13,843 bases of DNA. It comes from Prevotellaceae bacterium. GTDB taxonomy: Bacteria > Bacteroidota > Bacteroidia > Bacteroidales > UBA932. A program made the translations under genes and the position numbers. The notes under the pieces are model-generated. The model searched no databases and had not been told where the DNA came from. It saw only the letters and a list, made by a program, of their open reading frames with translations. The stretch lies in NCBI GenBank assembly GCA_031288885.1, contig JAITQP010000151.1, positions 1 through 13,843 of the forward strand. The letters are read 5' to 3'. Shown one piece after another: positions 1 through 6,435 of the stretch (position 1 is the first letter of the stretch; each line of letters starts with the position of its first letter).

Positions 1-95
1 GCCACCAAGTATTGCTACCCGTGCTGCCCCTCGACTTGCATGTGTTAGGCCTGCCGCTAGCGTTAATCCTGAGCCAGGATCAAACTCTTCATGGT
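1..95 (-). rRNA. rrs: 16S rRNA gene, 5' end only (partial)
   Basis: Read on the minus strand, this is the start of a small-subunit rRNA. It contains the universal AGAGTTTGATCCTGGCTCAG segment (starting near 88, E. coli position 8), then GCGGCAGGCCTAACACATGC and AAGTCGAGGGG. The wording after the AAGTCGA block is typical of Bacteroidales. The mature 5' end is estimated at about 95 by alignment to E. coli numbering. The rest of the gene lies beyond base 1. The leader and promoter lie immediately to the right, so this is the head of an rRNA operon transcribed leftward. Confidence 0.96.
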
Positions 96-183
96 AAAAA
101 AAATTTACTATTACTATAGTGTGAACTGCTGGCTGATGTTATCTTTTGATTTACTCTGGAATTGAATAAAACTTGTTATATGT

Positions 184-206
184 TAAGGTAGTTGTCATTT
201 ACCTTA
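184..206 (-). repeat. Inverted repeat in the rRNA leader
   Basis: TAAGGTA (184..190) and TACCTTA (200..206) form a perfect 7-bp inverted repeat around a 9-base loop. It lies between the boxA-like element and the 16S 5' end. A hairpin here could take part in rRNA leader folding or RNase III processing. That role is inference, and a stem this short could arise by chance. Confidence 0.4.
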
Positions 207-220
207 CTTTCCTCTTCAGC

Positions 221-232
221 ATATCAAAGAGC
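221..232 (-). promoter_or_regulatory. boxA-like rRNA antitermination element
   Basis: The minus strand reads GCTCTTTGATAT, close to the bacterial boxA consensus GCTCTTTAACA. It lies about 20 bases downstream of the rRNA promoter and about 125 bases before the 16S 5' end, where boxA is expected. In other bacteria boxA RNA is bound by NusB/S10 to make transcription of rRNA resistant to termination. Position and sequence agree; function is inferred. Confidence 0.65.
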
Positions 233-251
233 GTAATTAAAAATAGGGTTG

Positions 252-282
252 CAAAGGTAGCCAGTTTTTTGGAAACTGCAAA
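252..282 (-). promoter_or_regulatory. Promoter of the rRNA operon
   Basis: On the minus strand a -33 element TTTG (279..282), a 19-bp spacer and a -7 element TACCTTTG (252..259) match the Bacteroidota housekeeping promoter exactly. Transcription should start near 245 and run through boxA into 16S. Confidence 0.8.
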
Positions 283-347
283 CTATTCGGGAAATATTTT
301 TCGAATTAATTTGCAAATCAATCAACATCAACAAATTACAATGTATT

Positions 348-370
348 AAAAAGAGCTATACTTTCAGCTC
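348..370 (-). terminator. Candidate intrinsic terminator of ribF
   Basis: On the minus strand GAGCTG (365..370) can pair with TAGCTC (353..358), a 6-bp stem with one G-U pair and a 6-base loop, followed directly by five T (348..352). The stem overlaps the last codon and stop of ribF. The stem is short, so strength is uncertain, but it is well placed between ribF and the rRNA promoter, which point the same way. Confidence 0.5.
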
Positions 371-1311
371 AGGGGCGTTTTGCCGTATTCGGAAAGAATT
401 TTTCGCGCCTCCGCTTCATCTTTCTTGAGCTGGTTTTTGAGCTCGTCCGCCGAGCCCATTTTTTTTATATCGCGCAGCATGTCAATAAAATATACGGTTA
501 TGCTGCGCCCGTAAATGTCCTGCGAGAAATCGAAAATGTGCGCCTCAACGCTCAGTGCGTCGGGGTGGCCGAATATGCTGCGCGTGCCGATGTTGAGCAT
601 GCCGCCGTATAGCGCGCCGTTCAGCAGCGTTTGCACGGCGTAGGCGCCGTCTTTGGGCAGCATTTTTAGGGCAAAATCCGGACAAATGTTGGCGGTTGGG
701 TAGCCGATGGTGCGCCCTATGCTCAGGCCTCTACGCACAACGCCGCTGATGGGGTAGGGGTAGCCCAGCATTTGGTTGGCGGCGGCTACTCTGCCCTCCT
801 GTAGCGCGCGGCGTATCTTTGTGGAGCTCACCGTGACGGCGCCCTGCGCGTAGGGGCTTACGCGGTGCACCGCAACGTGGTGTTTTTTGCCCAGCGCGCT
901 TATCGCTTCAAAATCTCCCAGCGCGTTTTTGCCCATGTTGTGGTCAAACCCCACCACCAGCGCCTTTACGCGCAGGGCGCGCGCGAGGTACTCCTCAAAA
1001 AAGCTGTCGGGCGGCGTGTCGGCAAGCGTTTTGGTGAAAGGGATTACGACCATGTAGTCTATGCCGTGCGCGGCTAATAGCTGCTGCTTTTCGTGGCTGC
1101 TGCAGAGCAGGCGTAGGCCGCTGTCCTTGCCCAGCGCTATGCGCGGGTGCGGCTCGTAGGTGACTACGCACGAGGGTAGCCCGCCTGACGAGGCTACGCG
1201 CTTCAGCGTGGACAGCACGGCGGTGTGGCCGCAGTGCACGCCGTCAAAAAAGCCCGTGGTGGCAGCCAGCGCGCTGACCGGAGGGGTGTTGGGGAATTGG
1301 TAAACTTGCAT
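364..1311 (-). CDS. ribF: Bifunctional riboflavin kinase / FAD synthetase
   Basis: This cytoplasmic enzyme phosphorylates riboflavin to FMN and then adenylylates FMN to FAD. At 315 aa it has the usual length. The N-terminal nucleotidyltransferase half shows the HxGH-type motif (GFFDGVHCGH, residues 20-29), GFDHNMGKNALGD (121-133) and the SSTKIR motif (162-167). The C-terminal flavokinase half shows GYPTAN (203-208). A second flavokinase motif, usually written GxRPT, reads GTRSI here (242-246), a small departure. The ATG at 1311 is chosen because the family normally begins only a few residues before the FDGVH motif. A consensus promoter lies so close upstream that the mRNA may have almost no leader. 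The gene appears to be transcribed alone, since its neighbour at 1375..2628 has its own promoter. Confidence 0.95.
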   Translation of the reverse strand: MQVYQFPNTPPVSALAATTGFFDGVHCGHTAVLSTLKRVASSGGLPSCVVTYEPHPRIALGKDSGLRLLCSSHEKQQLLAAHGIDYMVVIPFTKTLADTPPDSFFEEYLARALRVKALVVGFDHNMGKNALGDFEAISALGKKHHVAVHRVSPYAQGAVTVSSTKIRRALQEGRVAAANQMLGYPYPISGVVRRGLSIGRTIGYPTANICPDFALKMLPKDGAYAVQTLLNGALYGGMLNIGTRSIFGHPDALSVEAHIFDFSQDIYGRSITVYFIDMLRDIKKMGSADELKNQLKKDEAEARKILSEYGKTPLS

Positions 1312-1316
1312 GGATG

Positions 1317-1348
1317 CAAAGGTAATATCTTATCCTGAATTCCGCAAA
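1317..1348 (-). promoter_or_regulatory. ribF promoter
   Basis: On the minus strand: -33 TTTG (1345..1348), 20-bp spacer, -7 TACCTTTG (1317..1324). This is a full consensus match. The -7 box ends only 5 bases before the ribF ATG, so the predicted start site falls at or next to the start codon. Confidence 0.75.
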
Positions 1349-1374
1349 ATCCAGCATTTGGACATTACGCATGC

Positions 1375-2628
1375 CTACTTAAGCCAGATGCTTACTCCCA
1401 AGCGGCCTCCTATATGGCTACCCATGGCTACCTCCTCCGGCAGGAATCCTTGCGTTTTGGCGGTTACGCCAAGGTTGAGGGAGAGCCCCATACCGTTTTT
1501 GCCGCTGGTAAAAAATCTATACTTTAGCATGGCGTCAATGGCGCCGCCCCACTGCCCTTGGGTTGTATTAAAATCCAAATTTTGGGGCTGCTGCCAGCCG
1601 TGCAGCCCTACGTCGGCTATCCAGCGGTTGGCGAGCGGAATGTTGGCAAATTCCGCGCCCGCGGCGGGGAACCACGTGCTGCGGTTTTCAAATTCGCGCA
1701 GGTAAAAGTGTGCGTTCAGCTTGCCCGAGGCCAGCCAGAAGTGTTCGTCTATGAAGTCGCCAAAGGGCGCCATGGCGTAGCCTCCGGCAAAGTTCAACTT
1801 GGCGCCGCTCTTGAGCGTAAAGCCCCGCTTCAGAAATATCATCGGGTCTATCATGTTAATGAGCGCGCGGTTGCGGACGCGCTTATGAAACGCTTTCTCC
1901 TCGTCCGTCAAGTCATCGGGGTTGGTGAAGCGCGTAAATTCCATGTCCGGGCGGTGGAGGTGGCGTATGGCGCTGAGCACGTCGTGCCCTACGATGTCGC
2001 GCTCCAGCTCGTTGGATATATGCGGCTCCCGAAACGAAATCTCGTATGAAAATATGTGGTAGAACGTTACGCTTACTTTCCGGAAAAGGTAATCTATCAA
2101 CAGCACTCCGTTTGTCTCCTTGTCCCAAGTCATGAGGGCGTTGGAGCGCAGGGCGAGCATGTAGTCGGACTCGTTGCCGGCGGTGTGGAGGCGAATGTAG
2201 GTGGGGAATTTGGTATCGCGCAAATGCTGGAGCGTTGCGTCCGTCACGCCGTTCACGTAGGCCACGCCGCTCAGGTCGAAGAAAGGGGCAGAGGTGGAGC
2301 CTATGCCCTCGGCGGTGAGAATGCTGCGGTGCCCCTCCTCGTGGGTTATTGGGTATAGCAACAGCTCGCTAAGCGCCTCGGCAAGCACTAGTGTTTGTAG
2401 CTTCGAGCGCTTCGCGAACCCCAGATTTACGGTGTCGGGCAGGGCTTCACCCAAGGTTCGCGCGCCTATACGGTAGGCGCTCAAAAAGTTTTCGTTGCTC
2501 TGCCGCATGGTGCGCAGCTTGGCGGGAGCGTCAACAATGATAAACGGGTATTCATATCGCCACTTCTGCTCCTGCGCGTGCAGGGTTAGCGACCCTAAAA
2601 GTAGTAAGGCAATGGAAAGTTTTTTCAT
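1375..2628 (-). CDS. Exported protein of unknown function with HEEGH motif and beta-rich C-terminus
   Basis: I do not recognise a named family. The 417-aa product begins with a clear Sec signal peptide (basic MKK, hydrophobic core to about residue 17, cleavage after LHA-Q near residue 18). Residues 90-110 hold YPITHEEGHRS, in which HEEGH (96-100) matches the HExxH pattern of zinc metallopeptidases. About 50 residues later comes NESDYMLAL (152-160), where E153 could be a third ligand. From about residue 270 onward the sequence alternates polar and aromatic or hydrophobic residues (for example KLNAHFYLREF, DAMLKYRFF, LSLNLGVTAK) and ends in GVSIWLK. This resembles transmembrane beta strands of an outer-membrane protein. 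An outer-membrane or periplasmic location is therefore inferred. A metal-dependent activity is possible but unproven, since HExxH also occurs by chance. It has its own promoter and ends 63 bases before ribF. Confidence 0.85.
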   Translation of the reverse strand: MKKLSIALLLLGSLTLHAQEQKWRYEYPFIIVDAPAKLRTMRQSNENFLSAYRIGARTLGEALPDTVNLGFAKRSKLQTLVLAEALSELLLYPITHEEGHRSILTAEGIGSTSAPFFDLSGVAYVNGVTDATLQHLRDTKFPTYIRLHTAGNESDYMLALRSNALMTWDKETNGVLLIDYLFRKVSVTFYHIFSYEISFREPHISNELERDIVGHDVLSAIRHLHRPDMEFTRFTNPDDLTDEEKAFHKRVRNRALINMIDPMIFLKRGFTLKSGAKLNFAGGYAMAPFGDFIDEHFWLASGKLNAHFYLREFENRSTWFPAAGAEFANIPLANRWIADVGLHGWQQPQNLDFNTTQGQWGGAIDAMLKYRFFTSGKNGMGLSLNLGVTAKTQGFLPEEVAMGSHIGGRLGVSIWLK

Positions 2629-2687
2629 GGTAAAAGCAGTTTACTTGTTATTGATAATAGTTAGATTTTCTCACAATGAGTTGGCAA

Positions 2688-2719
2688 CAAAATTATTAAG
2701 TAAGATTGAATTTTACAAT
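2688..2719 (-). promoter_or_regulatory. Promoter of the HEEGH exported-protein gene
   Basis: On the minus strand: -33 ATTG (2716..2719), 20-bp spacer, -7 TAATTTTG (2688..2695). The -7 fits TAnnTTTG fully and the -33 fits 3 of 4 bases. The predicted leader is about 50 bases. The rest of the 2629..2803 gap is AT-rich with no gene visible. Confidence 0.6.
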
Positions 2720-2803
2720 AATTATTTGTTAATTTTTGCAAACAAGCTGATTTGTGATGTAAAGGTAAGCATCATCTGCTCAAAAAAGGGAGGAGGAGAG
2801 GTT

Positions 2804-3508
2804 TTATTTTTTGCTTAGGGGTTCCCCGCTGTGAAAGTAATGCTCGATTTTACGCTGCGCCTGTAGCTCTATGCTCTTAATGAGCGCCCCAAAGTTCTCC
2901 CTGCTGGGAAAAAAATCTACAGCGCCGCCGTGCACAAAGGATATGGTGTCGCAAAAACCGGCCAAGTGGTGCAGGGCGTGCGACGACACGATAATGACGC
3001 TGCCGTTTTGCCGCAGCTGCTTTAAGATTTCGGTAATGCAGGATGAGGAGGAAATGTCCAGCCCGTTGAACGGCTCATCCAGCAGCAGCAGGTCGTTTTG
3101 CTGCAAAATCAGGCTCATGATGTGCAGCTTTTTGAGCATGCCGGTAGAGTAGTGCGCGGCGTATTTTTCCAGCGGCAGCTCAAAGAGCTTGTTCAGCGCG
3201 CTGATTTCCGCAGGGGAAGCCGCCACTTTTTTTGCGTGCAGGCAGAAGCGGATAAACTCACGTCCCGTTATGCGGGGAAACATGTAGGGCTCTGCGTGGA
3301 GGTAGCCGATGGACTTGACGCCCGCTCGCTCAACGCTGCCGTCGAAGCGCTCGTAGCCGGCAATGCAGCTAAGCAGCGTGGTTTTTCCCGCGCCGTTATC
3401 CCCCACAAGGCCGTGAATTAGTCCGGCGCTGTACGTAAGGGATACGTTCCTTAAAACGGAGGTTTTTCCGTAGGATTTTGACAGGTTAGTGATGGTCAGG
3501 CTTCGCAT
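2804..3508 (-). CDS. ABC transporter ATP-binding protein
   Basis: This 234-aa protein is a complete nucleotide-binding domain that would sit on the cytoplasmic face of the membrane and power a transporter. It shows Walker A GDNGAGKTT (36-44), a signature YSTGM (120-124, the form usual in ABC-2 exporters in place of LSGGQ), Walker B LLLLDEP (140-146), a D-loop NGLD (148-151) and an H-loop histidine at 177. It has no membrane segment, so it needs a permease, and the membrane protein at 5291..6268 is the likely partner. Its ATG overlaps the end of the AbiEii gene by 13 bases, so translation is probably coupled to the toxin gene. No promoter was found immediately before it. Substrate unknown. Confidence 0.92.
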   Translation of the reverse strand: MRSLTITNLSKSYGKTSVLRNVSLTYSAGLIHGLVGDNGAGKTTLLSCIAGYERFDGSVERAGVKSIGYLHAEPYMFPRITGREFIRFCLHAKKVAASPAEISALNKLFELPLEKYAAHYSTGMLKKLHIMSLILQQNDLLLLDEPFNGLDISSSSCITEILKQLRQNGSVIIVSSHALHHLAGFCDTISFVHGGAVDFFPSRENFGALIKSIELQAQRKIEHYFHSGEPLSKK

Positions 3509-4404
3509 GGCAATTTGCAGGTATTTTGAAACATCCGCAGAAAAAGTTTGCGTAAATCGTTTCTGACTGTTTCGTAATCAGGCAAGGCGTTTTTTGCAAC
3601 TTGGTGCTGCAAGCTGTTTTTCCATGCAGCTTGCAAAATTTTATCGGTATCGGAATTTATAAGCTGCTCAACACCAGAAAATGTCAAATTCTTAAAAGCC
3701 GTTTTAATATAAAACGCCTCTACTACCGCTTTCCAGTCAATCTTTTCAATATTCCGGCTCAAATACCAAATATCGTAATAATCGCGCGGAGCGGAGTAGG
3801 AGCGCTGAATTAAAGCGCGAATTTTTTCGGCAAGTACCTCGTTGATGCTATAAATCGGAATATTTTGTGCATTTTCAGTCAGCTTATCGCTATAGCTATG
3901 CAAAACAGCAGCGTTTTCAGCAGCAAAGCACATTTTTTCGTACAAAATGACCTCAATTTTAATGCTTGTGAGCCAACGCACAGGGTTGGGTGGCTGCTGG
4001 TTTTTGCGGTGCTCGGCGCCCCAATACTTCACGCGCGCCGAATAGCCTGTGTGCCTGTTGTTGAAGTAGAGGCTATTGAGCGATTGTATGCTCAGAAACA
4101 TTCCAGCTCTTTCGGTTACTAACGCAACAATTTTTTCTAAAAGCGACGAGCTAAACACGAACTTATCCGAGATGGCAGTAAAGTCAAGGTCTTCCGAGAA
4201 GCGATAATCAGGCAAGCGGCACTTCTTTAGGCAAGTACCGCCTTTGAAAATCAAATTTTCACGACACTCCGGCACGGAAAATATCGCGTCTACAAAATGC
4301 CCAAGCACCCAATCCTTATCTATCGTGCTGGTTTTAACCTGCTTTTCAGTGGCTATTCTGTTGATTTCTGTGCTGCTAACCATTTCAGTACTGATTTTGT
4401 ACAA
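3496..4404 (-). CDS. abiEii: AbiEii-type nucleotidyltransferase toxin
   Basis: This is the toxin of an AbiE type IV toxin-antitoxin (abortive phage infection) system, a cytoplasmic nucleotidyltransferase of the DNA polymerase beta superfamily. Visible motifs are FKGGTCLKK (53-61, nucleotide-binding GG) followed by RFSEDLDF (68-75, two metal-binding aspartates D72 and D74), KIEV (149-152, third acidic residue) and EVLAEKIRALIQR (189-201) with RDYYDIWYL (207-215), the conserved C-terminal lysine/aspartate motif. All catalytic motifs are present, so it looks intact. Length 302 aa is normal. The ATG at 4404 overlaps the antitoxin gene by 20 bases. The in-frame ATG at 4383 (residue 8) lies one base after the antitoxin stop and is an equally good start by termination-reinitiation. 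Its 3' end overlaps the ABC ATPase gene. Base composition is richer in A+T than the genes around it, suggesting acquisition. Confidence 0.92.
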   Translation of the reverse strand: MYKISTEMVSSTEINRIATEKQVKTSTIDKDWVLGHFVDAIFSVPECRENLIFKGGTCLKKCRLPDYRFSEDLDFTAISDKFVFSSSLLEKIVALVTERAGMFLSIQSLNSLYFNNRHTGYSARVKYWGAEHRKNQQPPNPVRWLTSIKIEVILYEKMCFAAENAAVLHSYSDKLTENAQNIPIYSINEVLAEKIRALIQRSYSAPRDYYDIWYLSRNIEKIDWKAVVEAFYIKTAFKNLTFSGVEQLINSDTDKILQAAWKNSLQHQVAKNALPDYETVRNDLRKLFLRMFQNTCKLPCEA

Positions 4405-5182
4405 TTCCCAGAATATTTTTTCGCGCTAAATTTAACCGTAAATACCACTCGGAGTCCGGCTCGCCTACCGTTATGCCAAACGGGTCGAAAAGGTTGTATG
4501 TGCGATTTACGGTTGCCTTTGCAAATTCAATAAATGCCCCCAAGTTATTTTTTTCAAATAGCTCCGCCAAAAATCCAATTCGCTTTACTACGGCAATGTT
4601 GCTTATCGAAGTGCAATAGCTTATCAGCTTTTCGGCGGCTAATTCAGCGCTGTAAAAAGCGCGTATCAGCTCTGCGAAACCGCCGCTATATTGCGGCAAA
4701 TCAAAACAATCAACAATGGTCTTTTCCACATCGGTAATCGGGTATTTGTAGCTTCCATAGCCGTTGTAGGTGACCCCCACTCTTTTTTGCGGATTTATTT
4801 TAATAAATTGGTAATTAGCGCCGAAAATCGAAACAGCGTTTTTCTTTTTCGTAGTTTGCACAAAAACGGTGTTGGGAAATTGCTCGGTAAGTCCATGCAG
4901 GTGCAGCGCCGACCAGTAGGCGATAACGCTGTCTTGCGCAATGAAAGCGCCGATAACGTTCTCATCCCGAAAGGTGGAGCGGCAATATTTGCCACGCTCA
5001 AGGCGGTGCAGAAAACCCTTTTGGACAAGGTTTTCAACAATTTCGTTGATACTTTTGTTGCCACGCTCAAAATTTCCGACTGTTTCCAAATCAAAAACGG
5101 CGATTTCCTCCTCGTCCAGCCGCTTTAGAAGCTCCATTTGTAGCGGGGTTAGCGTCTTTGTTATTTTTGTTCCGGTTGCCAT
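4385..5182 (-). CDS. abiEi: AbiEi-type antitoxin / transcriptional repressor
   Basis: This is the antitoxin partner of AbiEii. Studied AbiEi proteins have an N-terminal winged helix-turn-helix that represses the operon by binding inverted repeats, and a C-terminal domain needed to neutralise the toxin without forming a stable complex. Here the first 65 residues form a helical winged-helix region (LTPLQMELLKRL at 11-22, then NEIVENLVQKGFLHRLERGKY). The middle shows the family's AYWSALHLHGL region and the C-terminal half shows TDVEKTIVDCFDLP followed by GG. Length 265 aa is usual for the longer AbiEi class. The ATG at 5182 is preceded by a promoter and a perfect inverted repeat, consistent with autoregulation. 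It is the first gene of the AbiE pair and is A+T-richer than the permease gene upstream. Confidence 0.9.
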   Translation of the reverse strand: MATGTKITKTLTPLQMELLKRLDEEEIAVFDLETVGNFERGNKSINEIVENLVQKGFLHRLERGKYCRSTFRDENVIGAFIAQDSVIAYWSALHLHGLTEQFPNTVFVQTTKKKNAVSIFGANYQFIKINPQKRVGVTYNGYGSYKYPITDVEKTIVDCFDLPQYSGGFAELIRAFYSAELAAEKLISYCTSISNIAVVKRIGFLAELFEKNNLGAFIEFAKATVNRTYNLFDPFGITVGEPDSEWYLRLNLARKNILGIVQNQY

Positions 5183-5203
5183 AGCTGCGCTTTTTGTGGT
5201 CGT

Positions 5204-5228
5204 ATAAACCCCCAGAAAGGGGGTTTAT
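5204..5228. promoter_or_regulatory. Perfect inverted repeat in the abiE leader, candidate AbiEi operator
   Basis: ATAAACCCCC (5204..5213) and GGGGGTTTAT (5219..5228) are perfect 10-bp arms around the 5-base loop AGAAA. The repeat lies between the abiE -7 box and the abiEi ATG. No run of T follows on the minus strand, so it is not a normal terminator for the permease gene. Known AbiEi proteins bind inverted repeats near their promoters, so an operator is the simplest reading. An RNA hairpin controlling translation is the alternative. Confidence 0.6.
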
Positions 5229-5247
5229 GTTACTCTGATTTGCGCTA

Positions 5248-5279
5248 CAAAGGTAATGATTTTTTTTAAATGTTGGAAA
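5248..5279 (-). promoter_or_regulatory. abiE promoter
   Basis: On the minus strand the -7 is TACCTTTG (5248..5255), a full match. Twenty bases upstream is TTTC (5276..5279), 3 of 4 matches to the -33. It would start transcription near 5241, giving the AbiE pair and the downstream ABC ATPase a promoter separate from that of the permease. Confidence 0.65.
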
Positions 5280-5290
5280 TTTTTACTTAC

Positions 5291-6268
5291 TCAAGCTTCC
5301 TCCTCATAGCACAATAACCTTTTGGCGGATGAATAATATTTTCTGTATAGCCAATACTGTAGCAGCAGGGCAACAGGAATGCCGTAAACAGCGAATGTTA
5401 AAAATGCCTGAACGTACAGGAAAAGGCCCATAAACAGTAGCGTAATGTAAGGGTTTACGCCCCAAAATAGCACCCTTGCCAGCTGCAGGTTGGCCGACAG
5501 GTAGTAGATTGCAAGGATGATGAGCAGTATGGTTTTCCACGAGGAGGGGAAAGCGGCAAGCAAAAATGCGGCGGGGACAAGCAAAAATAGCGTAGTGTTG
5601 GCGCAGGCTTCAAACAGCGTGAACGCCGTAAAGCGCCGGATGCTGCTGTACTGCCGGATGAATAGGGGGCTTTCCTGCTGCAGCATGACCGACGTAACGG
5701 CCATGGCGGTTACCGCGCAAAAAGCCACTATCGCCAAGTTGAAGTTGGAGTGCTTGCCGGCAAAAAACAGGATTACGCCAAGCAATACCCAGTACAGGGG
5801 GAGGTAGGGTCGGCTTTGGGAGTGCCAAAGGTAGGACGGCTTGAGGAACAGCGACGGCATGACCCACGATAGCGCAGCTCCCACGCTGTGCCTACCCGTC
5901 AGGCGATTGCCCCACGCGCAAAGCGCCCCAACCGGCAGGGTTAGCAGAAAGAAAGAAAACCCGACAAGTAAAAACGGCAGGGCGCACATGAGCATGTCCA
6001 CCGCCGCAAATATCACCCCTGCACTCCCCAGCTGGCGCAGGAACAGCGCCCGTTTTGGGCTTCTGAAAAAGCTGCCGTAGAGCGCAACGTAGCAGAGCGC
6101 TGCAGCTGCTGCGCTTTGAGGCGTAAGCGGAATGTGGGCAAGCGCAGCGTTGTACAGCAGCGCAAAAAGCCCAACGCCCACAAAAAGGTAGTAGGGGAGA
6201 GGTATTTCCCGAAACGCCCGCCGGAGCATCAGCCCGCGGAGGTGGATTATGCTTGTGAGCGCGCTCAT
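5291..6268 (-). CDS. Polytopic membrane protein, probable ABC-2 type permease
   Basis: This 325-aa inner-membrane protein has about eight or nine hydrophobic segments (near residues 24-44, 51-66, 84-100, 102-118, 157-171, 176-196, 222-240, 245-263 and 272-305). Positively charged patches at the N-terminus (RGLMLRRAFR) and near residues 70-74 and 307-316 suggest cytoplasmic sides. No domain signature can be named by eye. The call as permease rests on its membrane pattern and on an ABC ATPase that lacks a membrane partner in the same transcriptional run, separated from it only by the AbiE pair. It has its own upstream -7 box. Substrate unknown; another kind of integral membrane protein cannot be excluded. 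Confidence 0.75.
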   Translation of the reverse strand: MSALTSIIHLRGLMLRRAFREIPLPYYLFVGVGLFALLYNAALAHIPLTPQSAAAAALCYVALYGSFFRSPKRALFLRQLGSAGVIFAAVDMLMCALPFLLVGFSFFLLTLPVGALCAWGNRLTGRHSVGAALSWVMPSLFLKPSYLWHSQSRPYLPLYWVLLGVILFFAGKHSNFNLAIVAFCAVTAMAVTSVMLQQESPLFIRQYSSIRRFTAFTLFEACANTTLFLLVPAAFLLAAFPSSWKTILLIILAIYYLSANLQLARVLFWGVNPYITLLFMGLFLYVQAFLTFAVYGIPVALLLQYWLYRKYYSSAKRLLCYEEEA

Positions 6269-6291
6269 CGAAAACTTTTTTTATGAAAAAG

Positions 6292-6299
6292 CAAAGTTA
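6292..6299 (-). promoter_or_regulatory. -7 element of the permease promoter
   Basis: The minus strand reads TAACTTTG, a full TAnnTTTG match, about 24 bases before the permease ATG. No good -33 is found at the right spacing, so this is weaker than the other promoters listed. It faces away from the promoter at 6353..6384. Confidence 0.45.
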
Positions 6300-6352
6300 G
6301 TGAAATTTTTGCCGCTCTTTATTACCTGCAAGGGAGTTTTTCGCTATGCGCA

Positions 6353-6384
6353 TTTGTAAATTTCGTGGTTTTCATGTAAGTTTG
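6353..6384 (+). promoter_or_regulatory. Promoter of the HU/SPOR-ubiD-mqnC operon
   Basis: -33 TTTG (6353..6356), 20-bp spacer, -7 TAAGTTTG (6377..6384): a full consensus match. The predicted leader to the ATG at 6436 is about 45 bases. No other promoter of this quality was found before the ubiD-like and mqnC genes. Confidence 0.75.
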
Positions 6385-6435
6385 CACAATAATAGATGAA
6401 TATAGAACGCAACCGAAAATTACCATACATAAGCA

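Noticed and set aside
2760..2784. TACCTTTA with TTTG upstream on the minus strand as a second promoter for the exported-protein gene
   Set aside because: The spacer is only 13 bases and the last base of the -7 is wrong; the site at 2688..2719 fits better.
3506..5182. ATGGCAA / TTGCCAT at the two edges of the AbiE module, as possible terminal inverted repeats
   Set aside because: Seven bases only, and both copies include a start codon, which explains most of the match.
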